Positions 57,301-64,000 of a stretch of DNA of 64,000 bases are shown here, in pieces. Under the pieces are notes generated by a model. That model was not told the origin of the DNA, did not search any database, and was given only the letters and a program-made list of their open reading frames with translations. The position numbers were made by a program, and so were the translations under genes. The DNA is from an uncultured bacterium. GTDB taxonomy: Bacteria; Desulfobacterota; BSN033; UBA1163. The DNA lies in NCBI GenBank assembly GCA_938002255.1, contig CALLAL010000013.1:62001-126000 (forward strand). The letters run 5' to 3'. Each line of letters starts with the position of its first letter. The first letter of the stretch is position 1.

Positions 57301-60300
57301 AGATCGCTTTTACCTTCATAAAAGACATAGAGCATTCCGGAATAATCACGCCAAGTGCCTGGTGATAAAGGTTCTGGTGCTCTGGCGAGAGGATCAATGA
57401 TCAGCACATCATCGCCAACAAAGGGATTGAGGTCTCCGGCGGTAACAAAGGTACCGAAGCCGTAACGTTTGCCTGAATGTGCTTGATCTCCCTTAATTAA
57501 AAAATCCTCTGGGAATACTCCTGAGCTGGCTGAGCGGTCTATCAGGTGGATAACCCCTGCGGGAAGATTGCTTGACCCATAAAATCCCCAGACCTGACCG
57601 GGATCTTCCTCACCAATATTTCCAGAAGCACCGCCGATCCTTCCCGGAGCTCCAACCAGCAGGTCTTTGTAACCATCATTGTTTATATCTCCCGTTGCAA
57701 GAGATGCCCCGAATCGAGAAATAGTTGTGGAGCCGTAGATTTTTGCCCTTGCTAATTGGTTTACTCCATGGACTCCTGAAGAAGGCATGGAATTTCCCTG
57801 AAGGATATATACCAATCCGATATCACCTCGGCTGGTATTGCCATATCTCAAAGATTCACGCGGAGAAGCGAGAATTACCTCTCCCTTGCCATCGTGGTTC
57901 AGGTCTGCTACAAGCATTGCACGCCCGATCTCCCATCCTGGGCTGAAGCCATAAGGGGATTCAGTGACCTTAGGACCAAGGATCAATACATCCTGTTCGC
58001 CGGTATAACTGGTGGCATTCAGGTAGCCATCATCCCCGCCGAAATTGGTTTGTCCGTAAAAGAGAAAGACGGCACCCTTTCGAGCAACACTCCCTTCACC
58101 GGAGATAAAGTACATTACGTAATACTGAGGCGCCCCTACCAGAAGGTCATCCAAACCATCTCCATTAATATCTCCAACCGCAATTCCCTGACCCAGACCG
58201 TCTCCCTTATATTCGCGCTGCCATTCACTTTCGCCTGCAATGACTGCTCCATTTATGGATGTCGGGATATTGTTTACTTCAATATTTTTTGGCAGAGTAT
58301 CACTTCCAAAGATAACATAAACCCTTCCTGACCAGTCTAAGTCTGGCTGTCCTGGATTGAAGGGCTGCCGCGGTGCAGAAACGACAATATCTCCGTAGGC
58401 ATCACCGTTTAGATTTGCCACTGCTACTTGATAGCCAAGTTCTCGCAGATTATCTCCTCTGATGCGGACATCATACTCACCGTAAGGGATATCATACGAG
58501 CGATGCCATTGTTCCCTTGGGCGCCCGTAATACACATAGGCAGCACCGGCGATGTGACCTTTAATTCCTATCTCGGGATGTGTGTCTTGATCGGTGTCTG
58601 GGTTTAAAACATGGTAACCCTCATCACTCAAATCCGTAGTTCCTATGAGAAGGTCATTTATACCATCACCATTTATGTCTCCTATGGCAAGCGAGTTTCC
58701 GATGCGTTCACAGAAGTTGCTATCCTGTGCGGAGCAGGCTGTATAATCGCCCGAAATGACCACATCCCAGTGGCGGTCTGTGGCATTGATATTCATATCT
58801 ATATATTGCTGGCCTGTAGCTAATGAAGTACCCGACACAGGGCCAAAAGCAATATAGACAGCCCCCATATACTTTCCAGAACCTGATTGTTCCTGCGACA
58901 CACCCACGATAAGGTCATTGATGCCGTCTCCGGTAATATCACCAATCAGGGCACTCCTTATATACCCATTCGGCTTTCCAAAGGCAATAAGGTCCTGATC
59001 TCCCCAGGCGGCACTCTCGGCCTTTTTCAGCATAAAAGTTTTTGAATCCCACGATTGACCATACCCAATGGCAAGATTTACAAGGCTTAGTCTGAAAGTG
59101 AGAGTCTGCTCCTGCCATCTACGGAGATCTTCAGGAACTTTGAAGGTGAGCCAATCCGGTCCGCCCGGCACGGATGGCACTTGCGTGATACTCACGGGAT
59201 TGATCGAGACACCTGTTGGATTTCCTTCAGAATCGGAAAACGTGATTGTCATATCTTCAGGATAAGGACTGAAGTGGTCACCAATCACCGTCACGATATC
59301 CCCGATATAACCGCTGGAAGGGCTTACTTCGGAAATTGAAAGCTCTTGATAAGGAGGCAGTCCTATTGCCTGAGATGGCCCCATTCTCCAGAGATCACGA
59401 TTGCCCGGGGCAGAGGGATCCACCAACACAAGCTCTATCCTGCCAGGATCATCCATTCCTGCACAATTGGCCATGAATGAATTCCAGTTGAGATTATCTA
59501 TACAGCTACAATCAACCAGTTGACCATTCCAGTATACCCTGAATACATCTCCACACATCTCACTAAACCCCAACCCCCAGACATACCAAGAATTCCACTC
59601 ATAGTCCCATTGAATCCCATCAATAATCGGCGCCTCAATGACCGTTACATCGTAGTATTGAGGGTAAGGCACCTCCCGCCCAACTTTGTCAGGATAATGA
59701 TATTTACCGCAGGAGCCCTGGACATCAAGGCTCACGGATTGTCTATCCAGCCCCGCAGGTAACCCAAAAACCTGGAGAGTATGAATATCCGCACCTGTAT
59801 TTGGGTCGTCTCCTGTAGTAAAATTGCTCACAAGGAATCTATTCAAGCTTCTTGCTGTTGAGGGGACATTTACATCCTGTATCGTTATCCTTCCCTGGTC
59901 AATCCCCAAAAGGTCCAGGACAAATTTCCCGACCCTTGAAATCCTGCCAACGAAGCTGTTGAACCCGCCGTTTGTGAAGTCTGCATAAAGTCCGAGTGTA
60001 TCAGTGGTATTGGTAAAGAGGATGTGTGGGTCAACACCGGGATAAGGTCCGACTACCTCGATGTTCCACGCCGTGGCCTGTGTGGGAGCAACGTTTAGGA
60101 CATCTCTAATTATATAAAGTATATCCAAAACTCCCTCGACAATCTGTCTCGCAACCTCTATCGCAGGCAACGCCCATTGGCAGAAGAAAAAACATATTGC
60201 CTCTCCTGCAATTAATGCACGGTCCACCCACCTAAGAACACTGATAATATCATTCAAAATACCTAAGACCTGTCCGACATTACAAATAGCCTCTCCTGTT

Positions 60301-62222
60301 GTTGAATGGCTTAGAATTTCATTGATCTGATCAAGTTGCTGATTGATCAAGAAAAAGATATCGCTTCCAAATACGGAATCCAGGGCAGTGAGCATCTGGG
60401 GATCGTAATCGGAAGGAAGGGAATCTTTGATATTCTGGAGAAATGTATTTATACGATTGAAGTTTTCTTCTATCTGCGCCCATTTCTCCTGAGGGACATA
60501 AGGCTTTACAAGCTGTTCAAGCTTTCCGAATGTCCTCTGGACATTGAGTATCAGGAGGTCAAACTCATTGGCTGCCTCATTCCCCTTAATATCAGGCGTT
60601 GGGTCAGAAGCAGGTTGAACATGAAAGTTTAGAGAGTTAGACATGTTCGTTCCGTCATAGGCATAGACCTCAACATCTTCAGTTGTATCAATGAAAACAA
60701 ATGGGACGACCACCTTCAAGGTAGTCTCTGTAGCCTCAAGAACAAAGCCCTCTTGTTCTCTCTCGGATCCTCTAAAATAGACGCCCATGACATTCTTGTC
60801 AGGAGTAAAACCGCTACCTGTCAGTGTAACAATAGATCCCGACTGACCCGTATCAGGAGAGATACTCTTCAGTGATAGTGCAGGGCTTGTTCTATTTATA
60901 TCTACTCTTGCAGGATGACTCTCTATCCCGATCTTCTCAGAAAAAACCTGAAGGTTGTTCAATCCATTATTCAGTCTCACAGGTATCCGGAAAATACCTG
61001 TGCCTGAGGAAATGACTGTAGCATCTTCTGCCCCACCCCTTGTTATGACATTTACGCCAGGTAAAGTTTTTCCATAAATAAAAACCGTCTCTTCTGAGGT
61101 AACCCTTGGATAAGAAATTATTTCAGGGGGGCCGAGAACGGTAATTGTAACTTGGTCTCGAGGGCTTTCAGCATCCGCATTATCCCTCACAACAAGTGTA
61201 AATGTATGTATCCCTTCTGCAAGTGCTACAACTGGTTTTACCACATCCTCAGGATCGGGTGTTCCAGTCCATGTGTAAGATGCAATGGTTCCATCTGGGT
61301 CATGAGAACCACTCCCATCAAGCTGAACATCCATGATGGTTTGCCCTTCGGGGAGGGCGATGACCTGGTCAGGCCCGGCATTGGCCACAGGAGGATTATT
61401 AACTCCATGAATGATATTTAATTTGACCTTTAAGGTCTCGGGATATGTTCGATGACCCACACGTAAATGGATGGTCCCCTCATAAAGACCTGTCTTGGTA
61501 TCGGAAGGAATGGTGAGCCGTAGGGTAACCTCGTAAGGGGTGTGCATCTCAACTTTATCAAAAAAGTGAGGGTTGATGTTGATAAAGGGTTTCAATTCCG
61601 GAGTGATCCATAGATTTGCCTTTTTCAAATCCGTTCTGCTAATAAAAGCAACCTTTAACTCCTTGGTTGTTCCTCTTCCCAAGGTTTCTTCTACCCTTTC
61701 TGGAACCCAGGTAATAGTATGTTTTTGACCATGGCCATGGTGGTGTTGAATCGCTCTGAAGGTTTTCCAGCCTCCTTTATTGGATTCGAGGGTTATACAA
61801 TACCCCCCTTTAAAGCTTTTGTTGTGCTTCCTTTGAACCTGTTCAACAACATAGACAAAATATTCACCTTTGGTTGGAAGGACTGCTGTAATCTTGTTTG
61901 GGAGAGGACTCCGGTCTATCTTGAAGAAGGGTTTCAATCTGGAAGTCAGAATCAGAGTAGCCTGTTCGCCCCTGTGAGAGCCAGAAGGATCAGAGCTTAA
62001 CGTTATGCTTACTTTTTCTCCCTTCTTCCCTTCAAAGATATAAGCATCAATATCTAAATGAAAATGTTTGTCTTTTCCCCCAAGGGTGGAACAGAGTTGT
62101 TTTGTCCCCATGTTTTCAGGAAGTTTCCATGTGGCATGAGCCGTTAGCGGCAAGGAAACAATTAATCCCAGCGAGACAATGACCGCTAAAAATCCAGAAT
62201 AAATTTTTACTTTCGAAATCAT
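54387..62222 (-). CDS. Giant exported multidomain protein with two propeller-like regions
   Basis: A 2611-residue protein behind AAGGGGGG. Signal peptide 1-30 (ends TAHA). Order: beta-rich start; PKD domain about 278-364; IPT/TIG about 447-536; helical Cys-containing segment about 541-724; second IPT/TIG about 961-1055; seven FG-GAP repeats about 1090-1610 with calcium-type loops (GDINGDGINDLLIG, GDINNDGYKDLLVG); an ASPM/HYDIN-like domain about 1734-1840; two BACON-like domains about 1844-2037; seven repeats of SDGGYIVAG...WVLKLDSSGNIQWQKTYGG type about 2047-2420; a final ASPM/HYDIN-like domain 2480-2605. Seven repeats each fit two seven-bladed propellers, the first integrin-alpha-like. The C-terminus (GSGGVVIIIR) has no known sorting signal. 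Its role is probably surface adhesion or matrix; it sits next to the exopolysaccharide operon on the same strand. Confidence 0.85.
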   Translation of the reverse strand: MISKVKIYSGFLAVIVSLGLIVSLPLTAHATWKLPENMGTKQLCSTLGGKDKHFHLDIDAYIFEGKKGEKVSITLSSDPSGSHRGEQATLILTSRLKPFFKIDRSPLPNKITAVLPTKGEYFVYVVEQVQRKHNKSFKGGYCITLESNKGGWKTFRAIQHHHGHGQKHTITWVPERVEETLGRGTTKELKVAFISRTDLKKANLWITPELKPFININPHFFDKVEMHTPYEVTLRLTIPSDTKTGLYEGTIHLRVGHRTYPETLKVKLNIIHGVNNPPVANAGPDQVIALPEGQTIMDVQLDGSGSHDPDGTIASYTWTGTPDPEDVVKPVVALAEGIHTFTLVVRDNADAESPRDQVTITVLGPPEIISYPRVTSEETVFIYGKTLPGVNVITRGGAEDATVISSGTGIFRIPVRLNNGLNNLQVFSEKIGIESHPARVDINRTSPALSLKSISPDTGQSGSIVTLTGSGFTPDKNVMGVYFRGSEREQEGFVLEATETTLKVVVPFVFIDTTEDVEVYAYDGTNMSNSLNFHVQPASDPTPDIKGNEAANEFDLLILNVQRTFGKLEQLVKPYVPQEKWAQIEENFNRINTFLQNIKDSLPSDYDPQMLTALDSVFGSDIFFLINQQLDQINEILSHSTTGEAICNVGQVLGILNDIISVLRWVDRALIAGEAICFFFCQWALPAIEVARQIVEGVLDILYIIRDVLNVAPTQATAWNIEVVGPYPGVDPHILFTNTTDTLGLYADFTNGGFNSFVGRISRVGKFVLDLLGIDQGRITIQDVNVPSTARSLNRFLVSNFTTGDDPNTGADIHTLQVFGLPAGLDRQSVSLDVQGSCGKYHYPDKVGREVPYPQYYDVTVIEAPIIDGIQWDYEWNSWYVWGLGFSEMCGDVFRVYWNGQLVDCSCIDNLNWNSFMANCAGMDDPGRIELVLVDPSAPGNRDLWRMGPSQAIGLPPYQELSISEVSPSSGYIGDIVTVIGDHFSPYPEDMTITFSDSEGNPTGVSINPVSITQVPSVPGGPDWLTFKVPEDLRRWQEQTLTFRLSLVNLAIGYGQSWDSKTFMLKKAESAAWGDQDLIAFGKPNGYIRSALIGDITGDGINDLIVGVSQEQSGSGKYMGAVYIAFGPVSGTSLATGQQYIDMNINATDRHWDVVISGDYTACSAQDSNFCERIGNSLAIGDINGDGINDLLIGTTDLSDEGYHVLNPDTDQDTHPEIGIKGHIAGAAYVYYGRPREQWHRSYDIPYGEYDVRIRGDNLRELGYQVAVANLNGDAYGDIVVSAPRQPFNPGQPDLDWSGRVYVIFGSDTLPKNIEVNNIPTSINGAVIAGESEWQREYKGDGLGQGIAVGDINGDGLDDLLVGAPQYYVMYFISGEGSVARKGAVFLFYGQTNFGGDDGYLNATSYTGEQDVLILGPKVTESPYGFSPGWEIGRAMLVADLNHDGKGEVILASPRESLRYGNTSRGDIGLVYILQGNSMPSSGVHGVNQLARAKIYGSTTISRFGASLATGDINNDGYKDLLVGAPGRIGGASGNIGEEDPGQVWGFYGSSNLPAGVIHLIDRSASSGVFPEDFLIKGDQAHSGKRYGFGTFVTAGDLNPFVGDDVLIIDPLARAPEPLSPGTWRDYSGMLYVFYEGKSDLWPVSIYPESVTLNACNDFQVFRVSGGKEPYLFVWDTPNVPPEVELDYQYGDTTALLRINGCVPADFNTLRLRVSDGDPSTHEDVVATINFLHEPDIRVTPNQIEFIDVPYGNTASQTVVVVNDGTADLNISGIAIGGISPQHFSQTNNCPALLHPGASCTITVTFTPPNIYMAWWATLSINSDDPDEPVVNVTLSGYGIPPALSLYPQVLDMGDGMTRASIYVGNERVYCVTPLNWSIINAPPSWLSLSPMSGTINDCGGAAYVDVEVNRSGLPVGEYIHTVSFTSNSGSGSVEVRMNVPPFVSITPSSIDFAEAKKRLPLTIQNTSSDTALTWNITADMPAWLTASQMSGMIPAGGSITVYLYANRSGLNQNQTYSHTLSITSNGGNLTIPVSLSVPVPLATFAKYYGGDGGEYFSKIRPTSDGGFIAVGLTNSFGPPRNASWVVKIDSSGYVEWEKFYYHSGGEHERACDIRETSDGGYIMVIESNTYGLWIFKLDYYGDIEWQKAYGGGIYNFWGDWGEELSIQQTQDNGYIVAGNYNLHSGQRQDFWVLKLDSSGNIQWQKTYGGNYYDYANSIQMTSDGGYIVAGVTRSFTANNNRDMWVLKLDSDGNIQWQKAYGTTSDDYGFDIQQTMDGGFIVVGTTLSTSSAWVLKLNSTGEIEWQKIYGRNDGEYYGSQGYSIRQTSDRGYILTGILMGRVSGTGGIWVVKLDPTGNIEWQKTYGGSRVDVAYSIEQTSEGDYILAGYTNSFRSTQYGPNYDAFVMKIDSIGNIGASCGIVKWTSITPVDTDIRPVVTSITAIDSSATPQETNATVTYSSAVTDAVCSETEEQAQQRPTIDIDVSPLSYDFGYWYPNLPIGQTASQVFTVRNTGYQPLTISNIWLSGSLDFTGSHNCPLVPETLGIARQCEITVSFTPSIEDQQMVYLGIESNDPDEGLIEIPITGSGWTTIEEPGSGEEGSGGVVIIIR

Positions 62223-62243
62223 TTTAGGCCCCCCTTAATTGCA

Positions 62244-62267
62244 ATTTCGAGAATTCACTCTCGAAAT
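62244..62267. promoter_or_regulatory. 9-bp inverted repeat in the leader of the giant gene
   Basis: ATTTCGAGA-ATTCAC-TCTCGAAAT is a perfect inverted repeat 22 bases upstream of the start codon. It could be an operator or, in RNA, a stem that affects translation. Confidence 0.55.
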
Positions 62268-62295
62268 AAAAATGATTCGGGTTTGGAAACGACTT

Positions 62296-62319
62296 AGATG
62301 AGAAGGGTCCATCTCATCT
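62296..62319. promoter_or_regulatory. 8-bp inverted repeat upstream of the giant gene
   Basis: AGATGAGA-AGGGTCCA-TCTCATCT is a second perfect inverted repeat, about 30 bases beyond the first. The two differ in sequence, so they are not copies of one site. An A+T-rich TATATT on the minus strand lies just upstream. Confidence 0.5.
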
Positions 62320-62384
62320 CTGGTGTAAATATAATTTCAATAAAAAAAACCAATACAAACTAAATTTTAAAAATTACAACTGCC

Positions 62385-62454
62385 GTCATTCCTGCGGAAG
62401 CAGGAATCCAGAAACATGTTGAAAAGACTGGATTCCCGTCTACGCGGGAATGAC
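62385..62454. repeat. Palindromic intergenic repeat unit
   Basis: GTCATTCCTGCGGAAGCAGG and a near-inverted copy ending CGCGGGAATGAC bound a 70-base unit, with AATCCAG and CTGGATT inside. Such palindromes with GTCATTCC/GGAATGAC ends are scattered between genes in many proteobacterial genomes. Only one copy is present in this window. Confidence 0.65.
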
Positions 62455-62731
62455 AAAAATAAGCGTTTAATGCGTTTGTATTAATTGGGAATTTTATCCA
62501 GATGAATGGAGGGATTATTTACTTTGAGATCCGAGATGAACAAGAATGAGAGGATATAGTTATTGCGTTGTTCCGCTACCCAACCAAACTCTTACCCTCC
62601 ATGAGAGCTTTTACTATCAAAATATTTTAAATGTCAATAAGAAAATTTTCACAAATTTCAATATACAGACTTTACTTCATTTTATTCCAATGCACCGGTT
62701 TTTATCATAAATTTGGCAGTTCCAGGAGGTT

Positions 62732-62760
62732 TTGACTTCACTTGAAAAGTGGACTACATT
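62732..62760 (+). promoter_or_regulatory. Candidate promoter of the tctB-tctA operon
   Basis: TTGACT (62732-62737), a 17-base spacer and TACATT (62755-62760). The predicted start near 62767 gives a leader of about 20 bases that contains GAGGGG right before the GTG. Confidence 0.5.
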
Positions 62761-62786
62761 GATGTTAATTCGTTACTGATGAGGGG

Positions 62787-63242
62787 GTGAAGAAGATCAA
62801 GAAGTGGGATCGGTTGACTGGTTATATTTTATTGGGGATCGGCATGATCGGGGCGTGGAGCTCCGTCCATCTTAAGATGGGAAGTTTCAAACACCCAGGG
62901 GTTGGATTTCTTCCTTTTGGTCTATCTCTGAGTCTCATCATCCTCTCTCTTTGTTTGATCCTCACTCGTTGGAAAAAGGAAACTAAACCCATACCCTTCT
63001 GGCCACATCATACCTGGTTAAGACCTTTTCTGGGTGTTGTCATCCTTGGGTTTTATGCCTTAGTGATAGAGAAAATTGGATTCCCATTAACAACTTTTAT
63101 TTTTCTTGTCGTATGGATGGGAGTGATTGAGCGAATCCGTTGGTGGAAAATCGTTTCTGTTTCTATCGGAGTTACTTTAGGGCTCTATTTGATTTTTGGC
63201 TATTTTCTTGAGGTTCCCATACCTATGGGTTTCTTCAGATAA
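62787..63242 (+). CDS. tctB: Tripartite tricarboxylate transporter small subunit, TctB-like
   Basis: A 151-residue membrane protein with four hydrophobic helices, starting at GTG 62787. Blocks LTGYILLGIGMIGAWSSVHL and FLPFGLSLSLIILSLCLIL fit the TctB (DUF1468) family. GAGGGG is directly against the GTG, which is closer than usual, but no in-frame alternative start is seen. TctB is the small membrane subunit of transporters for citrate-like carboxylates; TctA follows after 11 bases. The TctC binding protein is not in the window. Confidence 0.82.
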   Translation: MKKIKKWDRLTGYILLGIGMIGAWSSVHLKMGSFKHPGVGFLPFGLSLSLIILSLCLILTRWKKETKPIPFWPHHTWLRPFLGVVILGFYALVIEKIGFPLTTFIFLVVWMGVIERIRWWKIVSVSIGVTLGLYLIFGYFLEVPIPMGFFR

Positions 63243-63253
63243 CTAAAGACTAA

Positions 63254-64000
63254 ATGATCTCTGAACTTCTAAGCTCTTTTCAAAATTTGGTTACAGGATT
63301 TGGTATTGCTCTTACATTGACCAATCTGACGTTTGCCTTAATCGGTGCCCTCCTCGGAACGGTCGTTGGTATTCTCCCTGGTCTTGGTCCGGCAGCCACG
63401 ATTGCACTCCTTCTTCCCGTCAGCTTTCAGATCGGTTCTCCTGTGACCTCTATCATCATGATGGCAGGAATCTTCTATGGGGCCATGTATGGGGGATCCA
63501 CGACCTCCATCCTTGTCAACATCCCTGGGGAAGCCGCTTCTGTGGTCACTTGTATTGACGGCTATCAAATGGCTCTTAAAGGACGGGCTGGCCCTGCCCT
63601 GGGCATTTCAGCCATTGGGTCATTCATCGCCGGGACGATCGGAGTGATCGGGCTCACCTTTGTTGCCCCGCCTCTCGCAGAATTTGCTATCCGATTCGGG
63701 CCTCCAGAATATTTTGCACTGACCCTACTGGGGCTGATGATGGCGACTCTACTTTCAGGGGCATCCATCCTAAAGGGCCTCATCATGGTTGTCATGGGAC
63801 TCCTTCTTGGAGCAGTTGGACTCGATCCAATTTCGGGTGAAGTCCGATTCACCTGGGGTCTGCTAATGCTTCAGGAAGGAATAGATTTTGTTACTTTGGC
63901 AATGGGGCTTTTCGGAATAGGTGAGATCCTCTATAACCTTGAAAAACAGCTCACCACAGATCTGGTTACAAGAAAAATCTCCCATCTCTGGCCTACTCTT
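63254..64000 (+). CDS. tctA: Tripartite tricarboxylate transporter large subunit TctA, partial
   Basis: From ATG 63254 the frame is open to the right edge (249 codons of about 500). FALIGALLGTVVGILPGLGP is the family hallmark, followed by ALLLPVSFQIG, GIFYGAMYGGSTTSILVNIP and SGASILKGLIMVVMGLLLG. TctA is the main channel subunit. The substrate depends on the periplasmic binding protein, which is not visible here, so citrate, other carboxylates or aromatic acids are all possible. Confidence 0.9.
   Translation, partial: MISELLSSFQNLVTGFGIALTLTNLTFALIGALLGTVVGILPGLGPAATIALLLPVSFQIGSPVTSIIMMAGIFYGAMYGGSTTSILVNIPGEAASVVTCIDGYQMALKGRAGPALGISAIGSFIAGTIGVIGLTFVAPPLAEFAIRFGPPEYFALTLLGLMMATLLSGASILKGLIMVVMGLLLGAVGLDPISGEVRFTWGLLMLQEGIDFVTLAMGLFGIGEILYNLEKQLTTDLVTRKISHLWPTL

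Overview
The window is bacterial chromosome, close to half G+C and gene-dense. It comes from a diderm (Gram-negative) organism: it carries an LpxC lipid A enzyme, an outer-membrane beta-barrel, lipoproteins, an AmpG-type muropeptide importer and a meso-DAP-type MurE. Gene content and style (NtrX-like receiver, TctA/TctB transporter, complete dcw cluster followed by a B12-binding radical SAM gene, FtsI with a PASTA domain) suggest a deltaproteobacterial lineage (Desulfobacterota or a relative). That placement is inference; no rRNA gene is present. I saw no tRNA, rRNA, CRISPR array or prophage.

Layout. 1-2461 (minus): a lytic transglycosylase and a receiver-histidine kinase that runs off the left edge. 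2575-3777: a ChaN-like lipoprotein fused to a PDZ domain. 3821-4123: an IS200-type transposase remnant. 4263-10189 (plus): a compact peptidoglycan-recycling operon (SpoIID-like protein, AmpG-like permease, MurU, AmgK, glycosyltransferase). 10208-15205 (minus): an MFS transporter, a tiny self-contained transcription unit with a 20-codon ORF, an excisionase-type HTH protein, a receiver-LpxC fusion and a radical SAM enzyme. 15298-17971 (plus): sirtuin, SH3 lipoprotein, zinc-ribbon membrane protein. 17975-21556 (minus): YdjM-like protein, alpha/beta hydrolase, B12/radical SAM protein.

21683-39827 (minus) is a complete division and cell wall cluster in the classical order mraZ-rsmH-ftsL-ftsI-murE-murF-mraY-murD-ftsW-murG-murC-murB-ddl-ftsQ-ftsA-ftsZ, with MraZ boxes in front of mraZ. 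Divergent from it, 40179-46523 (plus) holds ligA, a phosphate-uptake pair (DUF47/PhoU-like plus PiT) with an unknown gene, and a nucleoside hydrolase/ribokinase pair. 46575-54046 (minus) is a five-gene, translationally coupled exopolysaccharide operon: HEAT-repeat membrane protein, GT2 synthase, TPR-glycoside hydrolase, polysaccharide deacetylase and TPR/beta-barrel porin. 54387-62222 (minus) encodes a 2611-residue exported protein with two seven-repeat propeller-like regions. 62787-64000 (plus) starts a tripartite tricarboxylate transporter (tctB, tctA cut by the edge).

The strongest leads are the receiver-LpxC fusion, the tiny transcription unit at 11785-11973, the exopolysaccharide operon with an apparently cytoplasmic glycoside hydrolase, the duplicated C-terminal peptide of FtsZ, and two promoters placed so close to start codons that leaderless transcripts are likely.
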